Of a DNA stretch of 64,000 nucleotides, positions 56,301 through 63,712 are shown piece by piece (the first letter of the stretch is position 1; the number at the start of each line of letters is the position of its first letter). A model generated the notes under the pieces. The model searched no databases, was not told the DNA's origin, and was given only the letters and a program-made list of their open reading frames with translations. Source of the stretch: Aurantimicrobium sp. INA4 (GTDB lineage Bacteria; Actinomycetota; Actinomycetes; Actinomycetales; Microbacteriaceae); contig NZ_AP027040.1 of assembly GCF_027924525.1 (NCBI RefSeq), forward strand, positions 372,001 through 436,000, read 5' to 3'. The translations under genes and the position numbers were made by a program.

Positions 56301-59300
56301 AAAGCAGACCAAGCAACATTGAGCTTCACTTCGGCGACGTCATTCGTATACGGACAGACTCTTACGTTGACCACCACGGGAGGAACTGGAACTAGTACCA
56401 CCAGCTACGCAGTCGATAGTGGTCCGTGTAGCGTTTCTGGTTCGACCCTGTCTTCTTCTGCAGCTGGTTCCTGTGTCATCACAGCAACCAAGGCACAGGA
56501 TGCCAACTATCTGGCGCAGACAGCGACCTCAACTGTTGAGATTGCCTTCGCTAACCAAGCGGCGGTATCAATCACTAGCGCCACCACTGTTGTCTATGGT
56601 TCAACCCTGAAATTAACCGCCACTGGTGGAACGGGAACCGGTGCTTTCGAGTTCGCCAAGGTCTCAGGTCCCTGTTCAATCTCCGGAACGACCCTGAGCA
56701 CTACCGCAGTTGGAAACTGTATCTTCCAAGCGCGTAAGCAGGCAGACAGCGGATATAACGCTTCGGCATGGACCTCAAACTACACGGTTACCATCACGCC
56801 TAAGCCACTTTCGTTAGCGGTCACCGTTGACCCCAGTTCCCGTCAATACAACACGTCCCGCACAGTGACGCTTGCGCCCACGAGCGCATCAAACCTGACA
56901 GGCATCATCAACAATGATGTGGTGAGCACAGACGATTCCAAACTCTCTGCTCAGGTTTCCACTGCTGATGTGGCAACCAACAAAGTAGTCACGGTTACCG
57001 TGGCGCAAGGCTTCTTGACTGGCGCAAACGCTGGAAACTACCAGCTCCCCACAGTCTCAGGAACACCCGTCATCACAATCACTCGCACCGCACAGGCGGC
57101 AATCACTGTCACAAGTGCACTCACAACGGTCTTTGGCCAGAACATTTCACTTTCGGCCACAGGCGGAAGTGGCACAGGTGCCCTCACGTTCGCTACAACC
57201 GGCGGCCCATGTATGGTGGCCTTATCCATCATGACCCCCACCAGTGCAGGTAGCTGTGTCGTTGTTGCAACACGTGCAGAGGACACCAACTACTTAGCTC
57301 AGACCCAGACAGAAACTATCTCAATCGCGGCAGCAACCCAGTCCACCGTTACCATCACAAGTGCAACAACAGTGGAATACGGTTCAACGCTGACATTGAC
57401 CGCTTCAGGTGGCTCGGGAACCGGCGCCTACTCATTTACTGAAGTCTCAGGCGCATGTGATGTTGTTGGAACAACTCTGATCCCGCTTTCTGCGGGTGAA
57501 TGTGTCATTCACGCTCGTAAAGCTGGGGATGCGTCCTATGCAACCTCTGCCTGGTCCGCTGATGTGACTATCACCTTGACGCCTAAGCCACTCACTCTTT
57601 TCGTGACTCCTTCCCCAGGGCTGCGGCCTTATAACGGCAGCTCAATTGTGGAACTGGCAACCACCACTGCAGCGGATCTGGTGGGTATCGAACCAGGCGA
57701 TGACGTCAGCGTAGATCACTCCAAGCTTGTCGCGACTGTGTCCTCACCGTCTGTGGGAGTAAATAAAGCTGTCACTGTAACTGTCAACGCTGGGTATGTC
57801 ATTGGACCTGACTCTGGCAACTATCAACTCCCCACCATTGTGGGGACCCCTCTGCTCACGATTACGCAGACAAACCAAGCAGGAATCTCTTTTGCCAACG
57901 CGTCGAGCGTTCAATATGGACAAAACCTCAACCTTGTTGCTTCGGGTGGTTCAGGTAGTGGTGCACTAACCATCGTTCGTACCAGTGGGCCATGTACTGT
58001 GACAAACAATGTCATGACCTCCACGGGTGTGGGTACCTGTGCGGTCACGGCCACTCGTGCAGCTGATGCGACCTACCTAGAGGAATCCACGACAGCAAAC
58101 ATCACAATTACACGTGCTTCGCAGACTCTGAACTTCACCTCTAATGTTCCTGAAGAAGCATTGCCTGGAATGACCTATACACCCGTTGCGGTTTCTAGTG
58201 GCGGTGCCTCTGTTTCATTGAACATCACTAACGGTTTAGCGACGGTGTGTTCCATGAGTAATGGGGTAGTTACTTTCCTTGCTCGGGGACAATGTGTGAT
58301 TACGGCAAGTCAGTCTGGAACCACCAACTACCTTCCAGCGTCCTCTGTCTCGCAAACAATCGTGGCTGGAATGCTGAACCAAACCATCACGTTCCCTGCG
58401 ATATCTGATCGAAACTTTGGCTCTTCAGCATTTTCTGCTTCAGCCACCGTGAACTCAGGTTTGAGCCTTGGCTATAACACCACGACCGGTTCGATTTGTA
58501 GTGTCAACTCATCTGGTTTGATTACACCGTTGGCTGTAGGAACGTGTTCAATCACGGTCACCCAAGCTTCAGGAAATGACGTTTATGCTCCTGCAAGCCC
58601 GGTAACACGCACATATAGGGTTCTTGCTATAGTTCCTACCGCGCCACAGATTACCTCCGTATCTTCAGGTGATTCTTCGATTACAGTTGCCTTCACTCCA
58701 CCTGCAAGCCGCGGTGGGGCGCCCATCACTAACTACGTGCTCACAGCTACTCCGACCTCTGGGCCTTCCATTATCAAGAGTGACTGTGCGGCAGTGCCTG
58801 TACTGACACCTCCTGCCTGCACAATCTCAGGACTCATAAACGGTGAAAGCTACACCGTTGCTATTGCTGCGACAAACTCCGCAGGTACAGGCCCTGATTC
58901 AAATACTTCACCCTCAATCGCGCCCGCCACCGCGCCAGATTCTGTTGCTTCTTTGGCTGCAATTCCAGGAAACACCACGTTGACCGTCACCTGGCGTCCT
59001 CCGACAAACTTTGGTGGAGGAACCTTCAGTCGTTACGAGGTGACAATTACTCCTCGAGGAGAAAGCCCGCTTCCAACCGTTAACCTTTTCGCTTCAACCG
59101 CTAACAGGCACACTTTCACTGGGCTGACAAACGGCGTTGCATATGACGTAGAAGTGGTTGTCATAAGCTCTGCAAACACAACAGATATGGGATCCAACCG
59201 AGCTAATGCAATTGGTATTCCGGCCACTGAGGCATCCGCTCCACGCAATGTCGTCATTACGCCAACTTCCTCGAGCACCGCGCTCGTCACCTGGGAAGTC

Positions 59301-60164
59301 CCCACTTCTAATGGTGGTTCTCCGATTACCGGCTACTCTCTGAGCCCTGGAGGCTGCATCTTTAGCACCCCAACAGCTACTCGCTGTGAATACCGCGGAC
59401 TGACGCCAGGGTCCACTCTCAATGTTTCTGTAACTGCCATGAACATCATGGGTGGATCGCCTGCAGCTGAGGCATCAGCAGTGATGCCTGCCGCACCTGT
59501 AGCAGTTGTTTCTGCAGCCCGCACAGTGAGCCCAACAGTAACCCCAACACCTCCAGTTGAAGCTCCTCCAGTTATTTCCTCTATTCCAGAATTTAGGGAT
59601 GCTCCATATCCAGGAATTCAATTTGATGCTCCTGCAACAGGCAATGCAAAGGCGCTATTAGATGGCAATGAAATAGAGGCGTGGCTTTCAGTTTCTGAAC
59701 AAAAAGTCACAGTCCAAACCGAGCAGGGAGTTCTTGTAACCCTGGAGAATACAACCCAATCAACAACCAATGGATCATCCCTGGTGTTAAATCCTGGATC
59801 AACAGTGGCCGTGGAAGCTCAGGGATACACACCCAACTCGCCTTTGGAAGCCTGGATTTTCTCAACTCCAGCTCGCTTGGGTTCAGGAATTGCCGATGAA
59901 ACCGGGGCATTCAAGGGCGAGTTCCCACTCAGCTCAGCATCACAGCTGGGGCAACATACTGTTGTATTGCACGGACTTTCCACTCAAGGTGAAGTTGTCA
60001 CGGTTGCAATTGGCGTGAAGATTGTTGCGCCGGTGAGCCAGACACCTGAACCCGAATCAGGATCAGATTCGCTGCTGTTTAGCTCGGTACTCATGTTCTT
60101 GGCAGTCATGGTTACCCTGACGGTCTTGGTTATGCGCCGCAGAGCACGAAAGTCAGGCGAGTAA
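47391..60164 (+). CDS. Giant repetitive cell-surface protein (glycine-rich, Ig/MBG-like, YDG-like, Fn3 domains, C-terminal anchor)
   Basis: A 4257-residue predicted surface protein with no interruption. Order: long basic N-region, then a signal helix near 70-98 ending PASAAAAC; a Gly-rich domain (about 104-397) with GGGGG runs; an Ig-like part and a putative-Ig part (about 619-707); then an array of some 20 Cys-paired Ig/MBG-like modules and 11 YDG-like modules (about 874-3570); further Ig-like modules; three Fn3 domains (about 3750-4036); a Pro/Thr-rich linker; and a transmembrane helix with RRRARKSGE at the end. There is no LPxTG motif, so the membrane helix holds it. Starts GTG 47391 and ATG 47418 are both possible; the TACTTT box favours the latter. 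Adhesion or envelope scaffold is the likely role. Confidence 0.85.
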   Translation: MVTSVTSSPMKYLKIHLQRRIVHIYATVLSVATKCWESSRKFVGRVWKKPQLSLGKSVFIPGSANFLRKLWATCSTLSIFGLLAGFLVFIATPQPASAAAACVPSSSNSGGFTTLTFTNTSECTWTVPNGVVAFDVLAVGAGGGGGADAGSGGGGGAYYFNSVNLGSLVSPSFNITVGIGGRPQIHTSNSSIPSSYFTSNNFAGSATTFVNSTSTFSITAYGGGAGQWSGPDSAAGWTAGGSAPAVTNSLGLTLGTATSSVGGSGGAGIAFGSTCGNTSGAAGIAGTGGINGITSFPGSYAGGGGGGACLNGAYAAIDTSRRGGAGVNGGGNGSGGYVGTTAKFLSRVATANSGGGGGAGASHGDISLITDPETGIQGYSRNGAKGADGVVKVRYKNAPTSVSTITSPSNVFAATGTSPTFSVSSTDPGGGTVRIQWQVSTDSGSSWSNVGTLNTGTSNTYTVSSVTTTQNGYQYRALVRNYDAGGNYSETASNAATLRVTASTLSSISFSPSTVTTGTTTQYLVNGSASVQQSFFGCYSDRTDATRTPLVGSGTWIGSANFSRTNSGTTPETFVRELWFNRDSNGNPVNSVPSAADCTRIAGAFSPDISATLVTNPTASVTSSASAYTPAVGSNFSTTLTSSGIGSSVSYSVSPSLPAGLTLSPSTGVIQGTPTTVQGATSYTVTATGSTYGSATRSFTIEVVKGTQTVAFTSSAPSTPLPNGTYTPTATSSIGQTVTLSVSSSNGNVCSISGGVVTFQESGDCVITATQAGTSNYLSATATQTITVGRLSQTVTFSSVPAKTFGDADFSVSATTTAGSLPIVYASTDTAKCTVAGSTVRIVEAGNCVITATQTGTAVYLPASQSLTISVAKASQATVTVTSNSTVVYGSTLSLTASGGSGSASGYVFTKVSGPCTISGTTLSTSAAGDCVYNAYKAGDANYNQSATSANFTTTITPKPLTLSVTVSPSSRAYNTTRDVTLGTTTASNLTGIINGDDVSVDHTKLSATVATADVGTNKAVTVAVASGYLTGTKAGNYQLPTISGSPVLTITQATQSSITFSSALTTIFGQNITLAASGGSGTGALTFATSSGACQIASSILTPVSAGTCVVVATRAADTNYTAQTASYSVSIAYADQAVVSMTSATTVEYGTNLTLGAQGGSGTGAYEFAKVSGNCSVSGTTMTPSAVGDCVVKARKAGDSGYNVSAWSADVTISITPKPLTIVVTPFPSSRDYNGSRTVILATLSSAHVTGLVGNDSITLDNSKISATVPDASVGVNKPVTTVISSGFLGGTHAANYQEPTVSNSPVLTITQATQSAVTMSSATTFVYGSSLTLTATGGTGTGALEYAVVSGNCSVTGDSLTASSVGDCVVKARRAADTNYSISEWSASQTVTVTPKPLTLAVTVNPSSRAFDTTRTVTLADTTAADLTGIINNDVVNVDNSKLSATVASAIVGDNKAVTVTVALGYLTGADAGNYQLPTISGSPTINIVKADQTTVTMTSATTVVYGNTLTLSASGGESVMGYEYEVVSGPCSVSAATLSTTAAGTCVVRGRHLGDTNYNVSAWSANVNISVTPKPLTLSVTVDPSSRPYNTSTAVGLAATSSSNLTGIINNDVVTTDDTKLSAAVTTADVGTNKAVTVTVNAGFLTGTNAANYSVSSVSGTPVLTITQTSQASLSWTSALTTVYGSTLTLSASGGSGTGALSYATTSGPCTVSSSIVTPTSVGTCVVVVTRAADTNYTAQTLTGNVSITQAAQATVSVTSATTVVYGSTLTLTATGGSGTGAFDYAVVTGDCTLSGDVLTAGSVGDCEVKARRLASTNYLDSAWSSNVTVSVTAKPITLTVSPVNRQWNGETAVSLGTTTAASLTGIEAGDSVTVDHSKLSASVATAAVGDNKAVTVTVAAGYLGGTDAGNYQLPTIAGSPTVNITRANQSALSFTSATTMVYGQTLTLAAIGGSGTGAISYSVVSGSCTVSTASLSAANAGDCVIRATKAQDSTYLVETVDYTVSVGTATQSTVSVSNSNTVVYGQTLTLTISGGNGTGAAEFERISGPCSISGDTLSTTAVGDCVIHARKLTDGAYDTSAWSANFTITITPKPISLSVSVSPSSRAYDTTRNVALAATSASNLTGIINGDTVTTDDTKLTATVSSADVGTNKAVTVTVASGYLTGTHAANYSVSSVTGTPVLTITQANQGALSWVSALSTVYGQDITLSATGGSGTGALSYAKTSGPCTVSSSIVTPTSVGTCVVVVTRAADTNYTAQTLTGNVAIGQATQSTVSATSATTVVYGSTLTLTATGGNGSGAYEFQHISGDCDVTGSTLTPLAVGDCEFKVRKLSSTNYLTSAWSTNVTVSMTAKPLTLTVSPVSRQYDGTRVITLATSTVADLTGIEAGDQLTVDHSQLSATVANSAVGTNKAVTVTVGAAFLSGADVANYLLPTIAGSPVVDITRANQASLSFTSANSTTYGIDIPLSVSGGTGTGAVSYSVSSGPCAVSSTTLTPTASGTCVVTATKAQDSTYLAESVSYNVAVAAADQASVTVTNSNTVVYGSTLALTASGGTGSGAFEFAPVSGPCSVSGSTLSTSSVGTCVIQARKLGDSAYNASAWSANYSIAITAKPLTLSVTVSPASRAYDTTRNVSLAATSAANLSGIINNDVVSTDDTKLSATIATADVATNKAVTVTVANGYLIGTHAANYQLPTVSGSPVLTVTQASQTALSWTTVLTTIFGQNLTLSASGGSGTGALSYATTSGPCSVASSIVTPSSVGTCVVVVTRAADTNYTAQTLSGNVEISQASQATVTMTNATTVVYGSTLTLTATGGSGSGAFDFAKVNGNCVVENGVLTPLGVGDCVVHARKLSSTNYTTSAWSNDLTVTMTAKPLTLSVTAQNRQWNGGTSVSLASTSVADLTGVEAGDSITVDDSYLSASVATADVGTNKAVTVTVSAGYLSGVDAVNYQLPVIAGSPTVNISKADQATLSFTSATSFVYGQTLTLTTTGGTGTSTTSYAVDSGPCSVSGSTLSSSAAGSCVITATKAQDANYLAQTATSTVEIAFANQAAVSITSATTVVYGSTLKLTATGGTGTGAFEFAKVSGPCSISGTTLSTTAVGNCIFQARKQADSGYNASAWTSNYTVTITPKPLSLAVTVDPSSRQYNTSRTVTLAPTSASNLTGIINNDVVSTDDSKLSAQVSTADVATNKVVTVTVAQGFLTGANAGNYQLPTVSGTPVITITRTAQAAITVTSALTTVFGQNISLSATGGSGTGALTFATTGGPCMVALSIMTPTSAGSCVVVATRAEDTNYLAQTQTETISIAAATQSTVTITSATTVEYGSTLTLTASGGSGTGAYSFTEVSGACDVVGTTLIPLSAGECVIHARKAGDASYATSAWSADVTITLTPKPLTLFVTPSPGLRPYNGSSIVELATTTAADLVGIEPGDDVSVDHSKLVATVSSPSVGVNKAVTVTVNAGYVIGPDSGNYQLPTIVGTPLLTITQTNQAGISFANASSVQYGQNLNLVASGGSGSGALTIVRTSGPCTVTNNVMTSTGVGTCAVTATRAADATYLEESTTANITITRASQTLNFTSNVPEEALPGMTYTPVAVSSGGASVSLNITNGLATVCSMSNGVVTFLARGQCVITASQSGTTNYLPASSVSQTIVAGMLNQTITFPAISDRNFGSSAFSASATVNSGLSLGYNTTTGSICSVNSSGLITPLAVGTCSITVTQASGNDVYAPASPVTRTYRVLAIVPTAPQITSVSSGDSSITVAFTPPASRGGAPITNYVLTATPTSGPSIIKSDCAAVPVLTPPACTISGLINGESYTVAIAATNSAGTGPDSNTSPSIAPATAPDSVASLAAIPGNTTLTVTWRPPTNFGGGTFSRYEVTITPRGESPLPTVNLFASTANRHTFTGLTNGVAYDVEVVVISSANTTDMGSNRANAIGIPATEASAPRNVVITPTSSSTALVTWEVPTSNGGSPITGYSLSPGGCIFSTPTATRCEYRGLTPGSTLNVSVTAMNIMGGSPAAEASAVMPAAPVAVVSAARTVSPTVTPTPPVEAPPVISSIPEFRDAPYPGIQFDAPATGNAKALLDGNEIEAWLSVSEQKVTVQTEQGVLVTLENTTQSTTNGSSLVLNPGSTVAVEAQGYTPNSPLEAWIFSTPARLGSGIADETGAFKGEFPLSSASQLGQHTVVLHGLSTQGEVVTVAIGVKIVAPVSQTPEPESGSDSLLFSSVLMFLAVMVTLTVLVMRRRARKSGE
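50010..58110 (+). repeat. Tandem domain repeats inside the giant gene
   Basis: Eleven copies of a roughly 100-residue YDG-like module begin near 50262, 51045, 51582, 52110, 52909, 53680, 54460, 55236, 56020, 56800 and 57580. Most are 780 bases apart, made up of one YDG-like and two Ig-like modules of about 80 residues. The two short intervals lack one Ig-like module each. YDG types alternate between forms with DTTR/NTSR and with QWNG/YDG/YNG, so the true period is about 1560 bases in the second half. Confidence 0.88.
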
Positions 60165-61463
60165 TTATTTCTCAGGCTTGATTTTCACGGTATTGAGAAT
60201 CAGGCCAGCCCCGTTACGCATAATGAGCTTGGCATCCGGGGTGATCTTGGTCAGTAGTGGATAGACCGCAGTGGCCAACATCATGCCGATCGCCATAGCA
60301 AAGAAGGTAAGTCCGGCCGTTCCGGCAACATCGCTGAGATTTTGTGAAGCTTCCAGCTCTCCCGTGAGCGCAACGAAGCCTGTCGAGCCAGGGACAATCA
60401 GCCAAAACGTGGGGAGGAAGATAGCCAAATCTCCCGGGCCACCACCTAACCGAGCATTAATTGCCCAGGAGGTAATCAATCCTGCAGCTGTGGCGATGCC
60501 TGCAGACAGGGGAACACCCAGGCTTGGAACTGCCAGCACAGAGATGGCAAAACTGAACATCATCACAAACAAGCTGGGAAGCCAGAGTCGAAGAGGTGTG
60601 CAGAAGTAGAGGAAAGTTCCCACGCCATAAATTGCTGCACCTGCCCAGGCCACCCATGCGGGGGTGAGGGTGACTGTGACATCCTCGAGTCGGCTGGCGG
60701 GGATGCCGCTTACTGAAATGGCCAGAACACCTCCGAAGGCCATACTGCCCAAAATCATGAGGGCATACATCAGTCGGGATGCGCCGGAGACCATATAGCC
60801 GCTCACTAGTTCAATAATTCCCGAGGTCAGTGTTGCTCCGGGCAGCAACACCACAATGAGCATCGCGACCATGCGAACAGGGTCTGGCTTATCCAACAAG
60901 ATTGAGATTCCAGCGACCATGAGGCCAGCAACAAAGGTAGCCATGAGAGGCAGTAAAGCTGCAAAGCGAGTACTTCTGCTGAGGTTGAGCACCATGATGC
61001 CCACCAACAAACCCATAATCGTTACCGCGGCCAATGCGGGGAGGTCTAGGCGGAACGCTGCACCAAAACCTAGCGCTGACAGTGAATAGCCAATCACTCG
61101 CAACCAGGCAGGATAGATGGGCTTCATCGTTGCGATGGAGCGCAGGCTCTCGGCAACATCATGGGCATCGTCATGGTTATGACGGGCTTGGGCAAGAATT
61201 GATTGCACCTTCGTCATTTGGTCAAAGCGGTAACTCGTCTTCACTACACGAATCTGGGGAACGCCGTGTTTTTTCGTTTCCGTGAGCACCAAAGTCGGCA
61301 GTAGAGCAATTTCTGCATCAGCGTTATAGGCATCAGCAAGATCACGCAGCACAAGTTCTGCTTGGGGAGCTGGATAAGTCGAGCTCACCATCGCAGCTGC
61401 TGCTTCAGTGAGCATGTTTGTCACATCAGGTCGGGTGGAAGGTTGCCCCACTTGCTCAGTCAT
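60165..61463 (-). CDS. Threonine/serine exporter family protein (ThrE)
   Basis: A 432-residue membrane protein with an N-terminal cytoplasmic domain of about 120 residues (DUF1212/ThrE type, with LPTLVLTETKK) and about ten transmembrane helices. The two membrane halves have LLPGATLTSGIIELVSG and FWLIVPGSTGFVAL, the typical ThrE motifs. ThrE of C. glutamicum exports threonine and serine. The stop directly abuts the stop of the giant gene, with no terminator visible between. The ATG follows a TAGCGT box by 6 bases. Confidence 0.9.
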   Translation of the reverse strand: MTEQVGQPSTRPDVTNMLTEAAAAMVSSTYPAPQAELVLRDLADAYNADAEIALLPTLVLTETKKHGVPQIRVVKTSYRFDQMTKVQSILAQARHNHDDAHDVAESLRSIATMKPIYPAWLRVIGYSLSALGFGAAFRLDLPALAAVTIMGLLVGIMVLNLSRSTRFAALLPLMATFVAGLMVAGISILLDKPDPVRMVAMLIVVLLPGATLTSGIIELVSGYMVSGASRLMYALMILGSMAFGGVLAISVSGIPASRLEDVTVTLTPAWVAWAGAAIYGVGTFLYFCTPLRLWLPSLFVMMFSFAISVLAVPSLGVPLSAGIATAAGLITSWAINARLGGGPGDLAIFLPTFWLIVPGSTGFVALTGELEASQNLSDVAGTAGLTFFAMAIGMMLATAVYPLLTKITPDAKLIMRNGAGLILNTVKIKPEK

Positions 61464-61469
61464 GACTCA

Positions 61470-61475
61470 ACGCTA
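61470..61475 (-). promoter_or_regulatory. -10 box TAGCGT, leaderless start of thrE-like gene
   Basis: On the minus strand TAGCGT is 6 bases before the ATG at 61463; no ribosome binding site lies between. Confidence 0.5.
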
Positions 61476-61500
61476 ACAAATCACCAGCACAACCTAGACT
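61473..61500 (+). promoter_or_regulatory. Promoter of the SDR-SRPBCC pair
   Basis: CTAACA (61473-61478) and TAGACT (61495-61500) are 16 bases apart, ahead of the SDR ATG at 61535, which has its own AGAGGA site. It partly overlaps the divergent thrE promoter, so the two may compete. Confidence 0.4.
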
Positions 61501-61534
61501 TGAGGCCACAACATCTTTGTTGAAAGAGGATTCC

Positions 61535-62314
61535 ATGGAATACACCGGAAGTACTGCGCTGATTACCGGAGCAAGTGCCGGCATCGGTGTTGCCTATGCG
61601 GATGGTTTCGCCGCTCGCGGAGCAAACCTTGTCCTGGTTGCGCGCCGAAAGGGCCGTCTTGATGTCCTTGCAGCGCGTTTGCGTCAGCAATACTCGGTCA
61701 ACGTGGAGGTCATTGCACTTGATCTCACCTCAGCAGGTGCCGTGGCCAAGCTGGAAAAAGAGATGGCCAAAAAGAAACTTACCGTTGATGTTCTGGTCAA
61801 CAACGCAGGCTTTGGGCTCAATGGTTTCTTCGTTAACGAAGACAGGGCACTAACCCAGCAAGAAATCACGCTCAATATCGGTGTTCTTGTCGACCTCACC
61901 GCAGCTTTCTTGCCTGGAATGCTTGAGCGTGACCGCGGTGCTGTGGTCAACATTGCCAGCACGGCATCCTTCCAACCTGTGCCAGGCATGGCCGTCTATG
62001 GCGCCACGAAAGCATTTGTGCGCTCCTTTACCGAAGCTCTCTGGGGAGAGCTGGGAACCTCGAAGGTTCGCGTGCTGGCAGTCAGCCCCGGTGCAACCGA
62101 ATCAGAATTCTTCATCGTTGCCGGCGGGAAGCCCTCGGGCAAAGCCGTTCCTGCAACAGATGTGGTGGAGAAAACTTTCTCGGCACTGGAGAAAAACACC
62201 CCCTCTGTTGTGGTCGGCGGAGCAAACGCTGTCGGTGCTGGTCTTGTGAAGTTTTTCCCCAAGAAAACGACCATCAGCCTGGTGGGCAAAATGTTCCTCC
62301 CGAAGGAGAAGTAA
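61535..62314 (+). CDS. Short-chain dehydrogenase (DltE/YqjQ-like)
   Basis: A 259-residue SDR of the group with ALITGASAGIGVAYADGFA for NAD(P) binding, NNAGFGLNG and catalytic YGATKAF (Tyr and Lys intact). Two Arg after the second strand (VARRKGRLD) suggest NADPH. It looks like the DltE/YqjQ cluster of general dehydrogenases. The ATG at 61535 behind AGAGGA is preferred to 61517. It overlaps the SRPBCC gene by one base (TAATG), so the two are translationally coupled. Confidence 0.88.
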   Translation: MEYTGSTALITGASAGIGVAYADGFAARGANLVLVARRKGRLDVLAARLRQQYSVNVEVIALDLTSAGAVAKLEKEMAKKKLTVDVLVNNAGFGLNGFFVNEDRALTQQEITLNIGVLVDLTAAFLPGMLERDRGAVVNIASTASFQPVPGMAVYGATKAFVRSFTEALWGELGTSKVRVLAVSPGATESEFFIVAGGKPSGKAVPATDVVEKTFSALEKNTPSVVVGGANAVGAGLVKFFPKKTTISLVGKMFLPKEK

Positions 62315-62778
62315 TGCAGCACAATTTCCTCTACTCCGTCGAGCGTGAGTACACCCAGCCCATGTCCCGTATCTGGGAGGCATGGACCGACGCAGCCCAG
62401 CTTGAGGCGTGGTATCACCCGACAGAGCTAAAAAATGTTCCCGGTTCTTCAATCTCAGAGCCAGAAGTTGGTGGAATGTGGGCTATCGCTGTTGATGTTC
62501 CAGAGTATGGATTCCAGTCCTGTTTCTGGGGCACATACACTGCTGTCGAACCAGGCAAGCTCATCGAGCACACCATGTTTTACTCCCAAGACCCTGCAGA
62601 ATTCGCAGCCAAAGATCTTTCGGGAGAATTTGCCAAGATTGTGGTCGATTTCGAGGAGCGCCCAACCGGAAGCTGGGTTCGCTTTACTCAGTATGGTGAG
62701 CTGCCAGAAGAACACATCCACATGGCCAAGGCGGGGATGGAGAGTTACTTCCAGTCCTTAGCTGACTACCTGGCTTAG
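62314..62778 (+). CDS. SRPBCC (AHSA1-like) domain protein
   Basis: A 154-residue START/Bet v1-fold protein. YSVEREYTQPMSRIWEAWTDAAQLEAWYHP is split here as the typical N-terminal motif (IWEAWTDAAQLEAWY), and SWVRFTQYGELPEEH with the C-terminal helix completes the fold. Such proteins bind hydrophobic ligands or act as co-chaperone-like factors; the ligand is unknown. It is coupled to the preceding SDR and its stop abuts the convergent SDR stop. Confidence 0.85.
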   Translation: MQHNFLYSVEREYTQPMSRIWEAWTDAAQLEAWYHPTELKNVPGSSISEPEVGGMWAIAVDVPEYGFQSCFWGTYTAVEPGKLIEHTMFYSQDPAEFAAKDLSGEFAKIVVDFEERPTGSWVRFTQYGELPEEHIHMAKAGMESYFQSLADYLA

Positions 62779-63582
62779 TTAGCCCAGCAGAGATTTCATC
62801 TGCTTATAAATCATGGCCGCTGCCTTCTCGGGCATGAGCCTGGTGAGCTTGTCCATGGTTTTGGCGTCAGAGCCAATGAAGACTTTGTAAGCATTCTTTT
62901 CAATAGCGCCAATGATGGTGTGTGCAGCCACCTCAACACTGGTTGTTTTGAACTTATTAGCCTCATGAGGATCCATGTTGGCAGGCATGGCCATACCTGA
63001 GTTCTGGGCAATATTGGTTGCAATGGCACCGGGGTAAATGGCAGTGACATGAACCTTTGTGTCCATGAGCTCAGAATGAAGACCTTCGGTCAGAAGTTTC
63101 ACAGCAGCCTTGGTAGCCCCATAAATTGTCTGACCAGGTACGGGGGCGTAACCACCCATGCTGGAGACATTGGCAATGTAACCCTCCGGGCGCTTGAGCA
63201 GTTCAGGCAGGAATGCCTTCACCGTGTTGATGGTGCCATAGAGGTTGACATTCATGACGCGTTCGATGGCGTCAAAGTCGAGGTCGTTTACTTTTACAAA
63301 GGGCTGAATAATGCCTGCCACGTTTACAAGGGCATCAACCTGGCCGTGCTTGCTAATTACTGTTTTCGGGAGTGCCAATACTTTGGCTCTGTCAGTGATG
63401 TTGAGGGTGTGCGTAGAAAGCTTGGCACCTGCGCCGGCAAGCTTCTTTGTCTCTTTCAAACCTTCCGCGTTGAGGTCAACCGCAGCAACGATGGCACCTT
63501 TGGCGAGAAGTTGTAATACAAGCTCGCGTGCAATTCCGTTACCTCCACCGGTAACGACAAATACTTTTCCTGCAATGTCCAT
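62779..63582 (-). CDS. Short-chain dehydrogenase
   Basis: A 267-residue SDR. FVVTGGGNGIARELVLQL is the cofactor motif, VNVAGI replaces the usual NNAG, and the catalytic YGATKAA is intact with a preceding Ser in NVSSMGGY. The second-strand end VDLNAEG suggests NAD+. The ATG at 63582 behind AAAGAG is chosen; the longer frame to 63615 lacks a ribosome binding site. The substrate is not known. The similarity to the SDR at 61535 suggests an old duplication across the SRPBCC gene. Confidence 0.88.
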   Translation of the reverse strand: MDIAGKVFVVTGGGNGIARELVLQLLAKGAIVAAVDLNAEGLKETKKLAGAGAKLSTHTLNITDRAKVLALPKTVISKHGQVDALVNVAGIIQPFVKVNDLDFDAIERVMNVNLYGTINTVKAFLPELLKRPEGYIANVSSMGGYAPVPGQTIYGATKAAVKLLTEGLHSELMDTKVHVTAIYPGAIATNIAQNSGMAMPANMDPHEANKFKTTSVEVAAHTIIGAIEKNAYKVFIGSDAKTMDKLTRLMPEKAAAMIYKQMKSLLG

Positions 63583-63677
63583 GAGTGAACTCTTTTCTGG
63601 ATGAGGACAACCCATCCAACTTCAGTATGCTCCTGCTGGAGAGCTGGCGGATAGTGGATTCTGCCACTGAGCGGTCC

Positions 63678-63683
63678 TAGACT
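63678..63683 (+). promoter_or_regulatory. -10 box TAGACT before the DUF1761 gene
   Basis: TAGACT lies 29 bases before the ATG at 63713; the -35 region is poor (TGGATT at 17 bases). Confidence 0.3.
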
Positions 63684-63712
63684 AAAACGTCACTTTCTCA
63701 CTAAGGAACACC

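Noticed and set aside
50010..58110. Periodic repeats that might be read as a CRISPR-like array
   Set aside because: The repeats are 240-800 bases long, in frame within one open reading frame, diverged at DNA level and encode protein modules; no cas genes are near.
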